A stretch of 64,000 bases of DNA from Maratus speciosus (lineage: Eukaryota; Arthropoda; Arachnida; Araneae; Salticidae). Where the stretch lies: NCBI GenBank assembly GCA_963932465.1, contig OZ010800.1, positions 36,756,352 to 36,820,351 of the forward strand. The letters run 5' to 3'. The notes beneath the pieces were generated by a model. The model searched no databases, had not been told where the DNA came from, and was given only the letters and a program-made list of their open reading frames with translations. Each line of letters begins with the position of its first letter. The stretch's first letter is position 1. The position numbers were made by a program, and so were the translations under genes. Positions 56,195 through 64,000 of the stretch are shown one piece after another.

Positions 56195-57042
56195 AGATGT
56201 CTTATATTCCCAGGTGGCCGCTATCTTGGATGTTTTGAGATTTCTTGGTGATTTTATGTTGGCAATCTTTATCGATATGTAGAACCCCGTGTGAGTTCTG
56301 GCATGTCGTGTTCTGAGAACACCTGAGAAGCTCATTTTCGCTTAGGATTTTGTGGATGTGTTTTGATATCGTGTTGTATTATTCTGTCTTTTTATTTTTG
56401 TTACATTTATTGGATGTATTTGATTGACTATGGTTTCTGTAGTCTGTTTAAACACTCGTGCTGAAGTAATTAATAAATTCGAGGAAATTTTGACGAAAAA
56501 AGGGGGTTTGTTTATAGTGTGTCAATGCGTATTCATAAGCCTATTTTTGAAAATGATGGTGATGCTATGACAGTATTTCATGCTTGAGCTTTCAAGAAAG
56601 CAGACGTCTGTTAAGGTATGTTAATAATTTTATGTATATTTTGTTGCCTTTCAAGTTTTTTACATTTTGAGATTTGCTACACAGCGAGAACTGCTGAATT
56701 TTGAGAATGCTACACAGCAAGAACTGCTGAATCCAGTGATGTTTTTTTTCAGTTAATGAGCGCGATTACTGATTGGCACTTTAATGAGTTTTGTGCATTT
56801 TTGTGGTCACGGCAGGAGTTTGCGGAATCCAGTGATTTTTTTTTCGGTTAATGAGCGCATAGCACTCATACAACGTTTAGTGAATGCCACTTTAACGAGT
56901 TTTGTTTATTATTTACATTTTATTTTCGTTAAGCCTAACATGCGTATAAACCGGTGTTTGGCGACATTTACTACTTGGCGGAAAAGGGGTTTTCACTCCA
57001 AGAAAAACTCCAAGATGGCGGCTTCGGGAATTTATGACATCT
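56195..57042. mobile_element. 848-bp inverted-repeat element with YY1-like ends
   Basis: The left end AGATGTCTTATATTCCC, then GGCCGCTATCTTGGATG, pairs with the right end CTCCAAGATGGCGGC, GGGAATTTATGACATCT. It is the long relative of the MITE at 49181-49395; the right subterminal text (TTGGCGACATTTACTACTTG, GGGGTTTTCACTCCAAG) is also found at 49311-49350. Internally CTACACAGC-AGAACTGCTGAAT and AATCCAGTGAT...TTAATGAGCGC each occur twice. The ORF 56784-57140 is a by-product. Copy 2 of the duplication keeps only the right end. Confidence 0.75.
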
Positions 57043-58430
57043 GTTTCTATAGTTATGATGTCTTCATTATTGTTAAAGTAACAAACGAAAATTCAAGATT
57101 GAGTGAGATGAGATATAATGTATTTATGATGACTCAATAAGTGGATTATGGTTTTCTGAACAAAAATTGTCTGTCTTTGTACCTATCATCAACCACAAAA
57201 GTTTTTCCATTTTGTTAGAAACTCTTTTTTTGTAAAAAAGCAAGAAACATATTATTTACTAAACAAAATTTAGAAACTTGTATTTGTACATCATTAATTC
57301 CTATGAAAATCTAAATTAATCATCATTTTAATCCTCATCATGGTTATTTTTTTTAAGTTACAGCAAACAAATAATCTAAAAACATCCTATTTTATTTAAA
57401 TATGAACTTGTTTCTAATTATTTTAAATATATTTATAAGTTGACAGTTAAAGGTAGAAATTGTGAAAAGTTTTTTAAAATGTGTTTCAAAAGGTTTTTTT
57501 AAGTATTCGGTTCGGCTGAATACTTTGATATTCAGCTGAACCAGATAGTTTGATATTCGGTGCATCCCTAACCAAGAGTAGACTCGTGTTACCTAATACT
57601 CCAGAATTTTAAAAATGATGTACACCTGAGTGCTTCTTTTGGCAATAAATTTTAGTATCTTTAGGAACTTAATTATAAAGTGATAAATGAATTTTAATGC
57701 ATTAGAGTCACAGGTGATAAATCTCCAAATATTCTCTATGGATAAAATAACAGGGTTTGTATCAAATCATGTCATTAAAACATGCCAACTGGCAGTGAAA
57801 CTGTAGCAGTGAAATATTAGGTAAGAAATGAAATGTAAATAAAAAATAAAGAGAATTTTTAATTACAATAATAAAGAAATAATTTTTTTAATCTGCTTTT
57901 ATCAAATGATAATTTAATATTAAGTAAATTATAATTAAACTTTGAAAAAATAATTTAAAAATTCTCAATACATAGTTTCAAAAATGTTTTTTTCGCCTTT
58001 TCTGTTGTCATACTTGAAAAAATAATCATTTTAATAAATTCAGTAGTTCATGCTTTCTACCAAGTCGAAGTGGTGAATTTTCCATAATTAGAGTCATGCC
58101 AAATTAATGTATTGTAACAGAAGTTTTTTGAACCAACATGAATTATAGTCCTGAAATTAGGGATGATTTTTTTAAACATTCAATGTTTATAAAAAAGTGG
58201 TTAAAAAAAAACTATTTTTACTTTTATACTTATTTAGTAGTAACTCTATCATTTTTATCATAATTTAACATTTAAACTTACAGAGAGGCAACATAATGCG
58301 CTTCATTGGCATGTTACGGTTGGAGCTATATTTATTAGTGAAATCATTGCTATGCCATTTGATCCAGTGAAATTTATCAAATTCACAACATTTTTGGGTA
58401 GGTACTTTATGTCAGCCAGGCACATGAAAT
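57043..58430. other. AT-rich stretch, no gene
   Basis: TTCGGTTCGGCTGAATAC and GATATTCAGCTGAACCAG (57505-57545) form a short inverted repeat near an element end. 57700-57815 resembles 31665-31800 (CATGCCAACTGGCAGTGAAA against GGCCAACTAGCTGTGAAAC). No coding. Confidence 0.35.
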
Positions 58431-58434
58431 AAAC

Positions 58435-59162
58435 CAGGGCTGAAACTAGCCTTTTTTTGCACCCAGCACAAACATAGATTTTGCCCCCTCCCCCCCGGCC
58501 TCTGCAAAGTAAATTTACAAAGAGAATTTTAATTCTAATCGCTGACTTATTTCAAATTTAAAATATGTAATAAAAAAATACGTAATCAACTTTGTCAAAT
58601 ATTGATTTTCATTAAAACTTTGAAAACGAAATCCAAAGGAAGTTACATGAAGAAACTATGCAGATTCGCAAGCTAATGTTAAACTTATAGGAGCATTCTT
58701 TCCAAATTTCTCGCTTGCACTTTAATATTTTTAAATGATTTTTTCCGTTTGGGACAGCTGAGGTTGTTTCTAACAGGTAAATGTTTACTTTTTACATTTT
58801 GTTTGCAGTTTTTTTTAATATATATATAAAATTACTTTCACTTTTTGAACTGGTTCTGAAAGTTTAAGTAGCCTCATAAAAAAACTTGAACCAAAATCGA
58901 AAACGTACAACCTAACAATGTTAAAGATCAAACTCAGCTATCTTAAGAAAAAAAAAATATTTAAAAATATTAAAATGCAAGCGAGAAATTTGAAAAGAAT
59001 GCTCCCATATTTAACATTAGCTTGCGAGTTTCTTCGTGTGACTAGTGTAGCTTCTTAAGAAATCAAAAACTAAAATTCATTCGACACCCCCTTCGTTTTC
59101 CTTATGGCGACCAGGGAACATGCCTCCTCTGCCACCCCCCCCCCCCTCTAGTTTCGATCCTG
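58435..59162. mobile_element. hAT MITE (728 bp) containing long-hairpin copy 3
   Basis: The ends CAGGGCTGAAACTAG and CTAGTTTCGATCCTG are inverted repeats; flanks AAATAAAC and AGATAAAC match at 7 of 8. Within, 58650-59040 folds as a hairpin: AGAAACTATGCAGATTCGCA, AGCTAATGTTAAA and GGAGCATTCTTTCCAAATTT on the left, complements on the right. Its centre shares the GACAGCTGAGGT / CTCAGCTATCTT core of the elements at 21971 and 29271. A C-run lies at 59136-59146. Confidence 0.8.
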
Positions 59163-61120
59163 AGATAAACCATTAAATAATGTCATCATTTGTATTCATT
59201 TTTTTTTAAATATAAACCTCTCATTCATTTTATTTGAAATACAAAATTTTCATTTAAAATACATATATTACATACATTTAAAATAAGTGCCTTTCACTTA
59301 TTTCATTAAAAAAAGGGAATAAAACAATAAGGAGAAATAATACGATGAACCAAAATTGTTATTTCAACCTCAGTACATCGTTTCTAATTTATACAAGTGA
59401 ACACTAAAAGGAATTACTGCTGGAAGAAAAAAAAATATCCAACATAAAAGTACCTTTTTTGTGATCTATTGACAAAAACAGGGATTGCCCCGGCAAACAT
59501 TTATACCCCTTTATTCTTCTTAATAAAAGAAGCCCCTTCACAAAATTATTCTCCATAAAAGCGACTTCACACAATAAGAAAAAATTGTTGGGATTTAAAA
59601 TGTGTAATTTGCAAACAAAATAAGCTCAGAAGAAAAGTATAGCAGGAATACATTTAAAAAAAGGATGATTAAATGTTTACTTTGAATTTAAACAACTGAA
59701 TTTGATTTTTCTTTACAGAAATTTATTTTTCTCAATTCTGTAACAAAGACGGGTCTCTCCCCCCCCCCCCCCCCCCAAAAAAAAAAAAAAAAAAAAAACT
59801 TTCACCCCTGATGTGAAATCATAAGGTAAAACTTACAATTTTAAGTACATTTATTTTGCATTTTACTGTTAATTTTTTTTTTTTTTGGGGGGGGGGGGGG
59901 GTTGCCACAAAAAGTAGATTTAACTAAATTGGATAATTTTATACTGACTGTAGTGATGATATGTATAAGAGAATCTGCCAGTGTCACATAGGCGTACGGT
60001 TCAGGGATGTATGGTGGTATACGCCGTATACCTTCTGGATTTTTTTAGGAAACACCGTATACCGTCTGTTTCTCAAAAAAGCTATAGTATATACACTGTA
60101 GGGTATACTCTCTGTCTTGAGCGTATGCTTTCTGCTTTTTTTATGATTACACCACTGGTACAGTTGTATGTGCTCATGGGTCCCAAGTTCCACCATTAAT
60201 TTCTAAAATATTCTTTTTCACCCTAAAAAAGGTTTTATTTTAGATTTTATTTAAGTTTTAAAGATTTTTTTCACACATATTTTTTTCCCTTAAATTTTGT
60301 TCTTTTTCTTTTGTTACAGAGATAAACATTATTAGAAATTTCTATTTCTCTAAATGTGCCATTTTTTAAAAAATATAATAAAATGTTAAACGTTTAAAGT
60401 TTTATAAAAAAAAAAAAACTAAAATAGAAAAAAAAATTCCATATTTAAAAAAATAATAAAATAAAAATAAACATTCTTAAATGTTAACTTTTCTTGTGAA
60501 ATATGAAAAACGATTCACAAAAAACAGTGAGTATATCACTTCATAAGCGGGTCGGAACATTCAAATTTTTACATTGCTTTAATGTTTTATTTAATTTGTT
60601 GATTTATTTAACAAATATAATTCTACTCAATTTCTTTAAAAGGAAATTCAAAAAGCAACATTAAATTTATAGTCGATCTCTATTACACATGTGCCACTAA
60701 CGTACGTAACGTTTTTCACACGTACTTGTGTGAAAAATAATTTATTCAGTATGTTTTTAAATATACATAAATCATGGTGACCTAGTGTTTTTATTTAATT
60801 TAGGAGTATAAATCCATTGCCACAATTTAAAGTTTGAATAAACAATGATTTGTGGGGCATTTTTTAAGACCCTTTAGTGGGGAAAACAGTCAAAACTTTT
60901 GATTAATTTCTATACAAAATATTTGGTAGGTAGGTAGTGGGGGGGGGCTTTGGGACCTATAAGCAGCACGGCTGTACAAAATATTTGCTACTACTAATTA
61001 AACTGACAACAACAAACAACAATTATTTGTTTACATTTTTTGACATCTGTTCGATCTGCAGACAGTAAAGCCGTAAAATAGACGCTTGCGCAGTAAAAAC
61101 TTTCCTTTGATTGGTTGGCG
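59163..61120. other. Repeat-rich, AT-rich stretch without a gene
   Basis: 59470-59580 (CCTTTATTCTTCTTAATAAA, AAGCCCCTTCACAAAATTAT) is related to the 30433-30906 element. C17/A20 homopolymers are at 59759-59798 and T/G runs at 59873-59900. Overlapping ORFs at 59981-60199 share a segment with repeated GTATACCGT motifs and look transposon-derived. Confidence 0.4.
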
Positions 61121-61129
61121 TAAGGATTT

Positions 61130-61215
61130 TATATGTAATCAGTGAAAACGCTCTTAGGTTAAGGTTTTGGGTCACTAGGTTTTTTAGGTCGTTAGAACGA
61201 CCAGTGAAAACGCAC
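61130..61215. repeat. Inverted-repeat fragment with GTGAAAACGC motifs
   Basis: CAGTGAAAACGCTCTTAGGT and CCAGTGAAAACGCACCTTAA flank TAGGTCGTTAGAACG. This matches, inverted, the GCGTTTTCACTGG block in front of duplicate copy 1, so a MITE sits at both duplication boundaries. Confidence 0.55.
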
Positions 61216-62847
61216 CTTAACTTACCTAACTTTTTACCTAAGCACAAGATTTTAGGTCGTTAGAACGCGATTTTGTAGGTTTGATTCGTGATCAATCCTA
61301 AGCACGGCTTACCTAAGCGCAGCCAATTAAAATAGAGTATTTTGATAATAATGGCGGTGTTGTCAATGTATTAAGGGATATTTATATTTTATATCGTTTT
61401 ATTTATTTAAAATTATTCTGTTTTTACGTCAAAGAGGAATCTATTTTTAGTGATTGAAGCAAAATGGTAAGTTTTATTGACATGTTGGATAGATATCATC
61501 TTTTATTATTGTCTTTTAATTTAATAAATTGTGGGTAATCCATATGGATTCTTTAAATTGTTGTTACTTTTGATAGGATAAATATCGCTATTTTTGGTAA
61601 TCATTCAGATACATTTTATTAATATTAGAATACTAATTAAGGATTTTGTTGCGGATATAAGGATGAACATATGTCCAGTTCTCAAAATTATTTTATTTTT
61701 ATTAAACGTTAATAGTATACAAAGATTAAAAGTGTTTTTTAAGAATGTTTGTTTCTTAAAATGAATTACTTGCTTCATTGATTATATTTGGTTACTTGAT
61801 AGGGTATTTCTGATCAATTTAGATTTAAATTTCCCTTTACTCACTTAAAATAATTGTAATTGTTAAGAAGGATATTGTTTACGTCCATTGATATTTAAAT
61901 GGAAATTAGTTACAGGCAAACTTCAATTCAGTTTTGCTAATAGTAGGTATTTGATTATGCATGTTTAAGCGAGCATGTAAACAAAGTTTCTATAAAATAA
62001 ACAAGCCATTGTATTTTGTATTTTCCTGTTCTCTTTTAAGCAAGAAACATCTGATTGCAAAACAGTTTGCTCTTTACTCCTTTTCAGATATTTACTTGTG
62101 AACTTTGTCGTGTAAAGAAAACACTGCTAATCTATTTTCAATTTTAATGTTTTTCACCTGCAGATGTGCTATTTTTCTTTTTGTTGTTAAGATTAATGCT
62201 GAAACTTTAATGAAGATTTATAACTTTGTATAGACCATGTGTAGCTTTTCTATGTGCCCATTTTGAAGAATTTGTACACATTACCATTCCAATTCGATAA
62301 GCAGTTATAAATGCATATTCAATGTATTTTAAGTTAAATCTGCATGTGTTGTTGGCGATTATTTTCATTTATTAAAAAAGTATTGCTACCAAAATAATAG
62401 GAGATTCTCCATTTGAAATGCATAGGTGCATTTCTTTTACCAGTATGGCTACAGATTTATCTTACAGCATAGGTCATCAGTTTAAATATACCTATTTATC
62501 TATTAAAGTAAAGAACTATTTATTCATTTATTTATTTTTTCAAAAATCATTACTTATTATTCTTACTATTTTTGAAAATGGAATTCATTATCAAAAAATA
62601 AAATGCTCTCTGTGGGAGATTCTTTGAGTCTATATGTTTGAGTGTATTATATTAGAGTTTTAGACAAATCGTGAATTCATGATATATAAAAATTCAGTGG
62701 TCAAAATAGTATATTAGAAGTAATGAAACTATAGTAGGTCCTAGTTTTGTCATTGTTTGTTGTGTAATATGCTATTTTTTGGAAAATATAATTTTGCGAG
62801 TAATGTAATAAAAAGAAACTTGTTTGTAAGAAGCATCCATATTTTTG

Positions 62848-63095
62848 ACGTTACATCCAGAAACTGTATATATCAATCAATACAAAGTATACCAGTGGAG
62901 GTAAGCGTCTGGCAGATCAGCTGGTGCGGGGATGGATCTTCAAATTTGAATGCTTTCAGAAAATCACAGGTGTGTAGTTTTATTGTATAATAAGTGACTA
63001 CCATTAGTGATCGTCTGCAAGCAACTGGACTTCAGAAAAGAAGATTGTAAAAAATCTGTGAGTACCACTTCTATGTCAAAAGAGGAGACAGTAAA
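62848..63095 (+). pseudogene. Broken duplicate of the candidate exons at 54118-54385
   Basis: Exon a' (62848-62900) has ACG in place of the ATG but keeps the GTGGAG/GTAAGC donor. Exon b' (63008-63095) has lost 20 bases between two ACTTCAG heptamers, shifting the frame into TTG-TAA. Both splice sites persist. The pattern suggests loss of function after duplication. Confidence 0.45.
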
Positions 63096-63659
63096 GTAAG
63101 TTTAAGTAACATCAAAAATAATATTTGTGCTCCCTACAAACTAGTCTGTTTTTAACGAGTAATTAAATTACATTTTCCAAAAATAGCATGCTGCACTACA
63201 AACTATGAGAACACAATATATTACTCAATGAGTAAGTACAAAAATTACTTAGCTGAAAATATTTTTAAATGCCCATATTGCAAATATAATGTAAAATAAA
63301 TATTTATATGTTTCAGTCTGGGGCATAAATAAAGTCTGCTGCTAAGTAAAAAAAAAAAAAAGTGTGGGCCAGCCTTACGTATATCTTCATTTTGTTTGTT
63401 ACCACGCCAATTGCACTATTTGGTTTTATTTTAAAAGATGAAAAAAAAGGCGAGGGAAGGGGGAGATATGTTTTTAGATAATAAAAGTTTATAGTGTTTT
63501 CTTTTTTAAAGTATAAAAGTGTTCTTAAAAGATGCAAAAATGGTTTGTTGTTTATATTCAAATGAGACTAAGTGTTTTTGAAAGTAAAATAATAATAATA
63601 AAAAAAAGCATTTTTAAAAGATAGAGAGTTTGTTGGTTTAAGACGACAAAGTGTCTTTG

Positions 63660-63830
63660 TGATTGCCACTTTAACGAGTTTTATTTATTATTTACATTTT
63701 ATTTTCGTTAAGCCTAATATGCGTATAAACCGGTGTTTGGCGACATTTACTACTTGGTGGAAAAGGGGTTTTCACTCCAAGAAAAATTCCAAGATGGCGG
63801 CCCCGGGAATTTATGACATCTGTTTCTATA
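63660..63830. mobile_element. Right-end fragment of the YY1-like inverted-repeat element
   Basis: From GCCACTTTAACGAG to TTCCAAGATGGCGGCCCCGG, GAATTTATGACATCT it matches 56876-57042; the left end was removed by the deletion at 63656. Confidence 0.75.
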
Positions 63831-64000
63831 GTTATGATGTCTTCATTATTGTTAAAGTAACAAATGAAAATTCAAGTTTGACCTCAAGTTAGATGAAATA
63901 TAATGTATTTATGATGACTCATAAGTGGATTATGGTTTTCTGAACAAAAATTATCTGTCTTTGTACTTATCATCAACCGCAAAAGTTTTTCCATTTTGTT

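Larger units (their letters stand above)
52450..57217 (+). repeat. Segmental duplication, copy 1
   Basis: From AACTTACCTAACTTTTTACC to at least TTTTTCCATTTTGTT this segment recurs in the same orientation at 61215-64000 with only a few percent substitutions by eye. Offsets are about 8.73 kb. Copy 2 lacks about 1.9 kb corresponding to 54945-56873 and several 20-35-bp pieces. Confidence 0.9.
61215..64000 (+). repeat. Segmental duplication, copy 2 (degraded, runs off the window)
   Basis: Colinear with 52450 onward. Relative to copy 1 it has deletions near 61637, 62233, 62425, 63045 and a ~1.9-kb deletion at about 63656, a small insertion near 61575-61600, and scattered substitutions. Confidence 0.9.

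Noticed and set aside
59981..60199. Mirrored ORFs on both strands
   Set aside because: Short, overlapping antisense and built partly on repeated GTATACCGT text; no domain recognised.

Overview
This is an AT-rich, eukaryotic (animal) window dominated by transposable elements and their wreckage. Dense non-autonomous hAT, Tigger/pogo and TTAA-targeting elements, long introns or intergenic stretches and few genes fit an arthropod with a large repeat-rich genome. A chelicerate such as a spider is my best guess, but nothing here proves the taxon. I see no rRNA, tRNA, CRISPR array, operon or prokaryotic feature.

Genes. The one clearly recognisable host gene is a minus-strand PABIR/FAM122 homologue (50466-51341), a regulator of PP2A-B55, with an intact 291-codon single-exon ORF. 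A pogo-type transposase (8989-10728) is nearly complete but has one in-frame TGA. Four further coding fragments are inferred from open frames plus splice signals: a terminal exon at 288-469 (+); an exon starting with an ATG at 30132-30284 (-), with a possible upstream exon at 32724-32771; and two phase-compatible exons at 54118-54170 and 54278-54385 (+). The last pair is duplicated and broken at 62848-63095. I do not recognise these proteins.

Layout. 1-6.2 kb: terminal exon, a minisatellite array, and two copies of a composite element with a ~147-bp tandem repeat (Helentron/HINE-like), one split by a 1158-bp hAT-like element. 8.1-11.3 kb: the pogo element with terminal and subterminal repeats. 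12.1-13.9 kb: three-level nest (hAT > Tigger MITE > TTAA MITE). 14.2-15.7 and 17.5-21.6 kb: two more hAT-like elements, the second carrying a Tigger MITE. 22-27.9 kb: hairpin element, GC-richer tandem repeats, minisatellite, TTAA MITE and a foldback with its own TTAA insert. 29-33 kb: hairpin element, small minus-strand gene fragment and a 32-bp minisatellite. 33-40 kb: mostly featureless AT-rich DNA. 40.6-49.4 kb: many nested MITEs. 50.4-52.4 kb: PABIR gene and its presumed promoter. 52.4-64 kb: a segment duplicated in direct orientation about 8.7 kb apart, with the second copy degraded.

The genes do not form a pathway. The transposase could in principle act on pogo-type ends, but the Tigger-like MITEs here carry different termini. 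I found no convincing new defence or metabolic system. The most novel material is the architecture of nested elements, the YY1-like motif inside mobile inverted repeats, the hairpin family and the unrecognised small gene.
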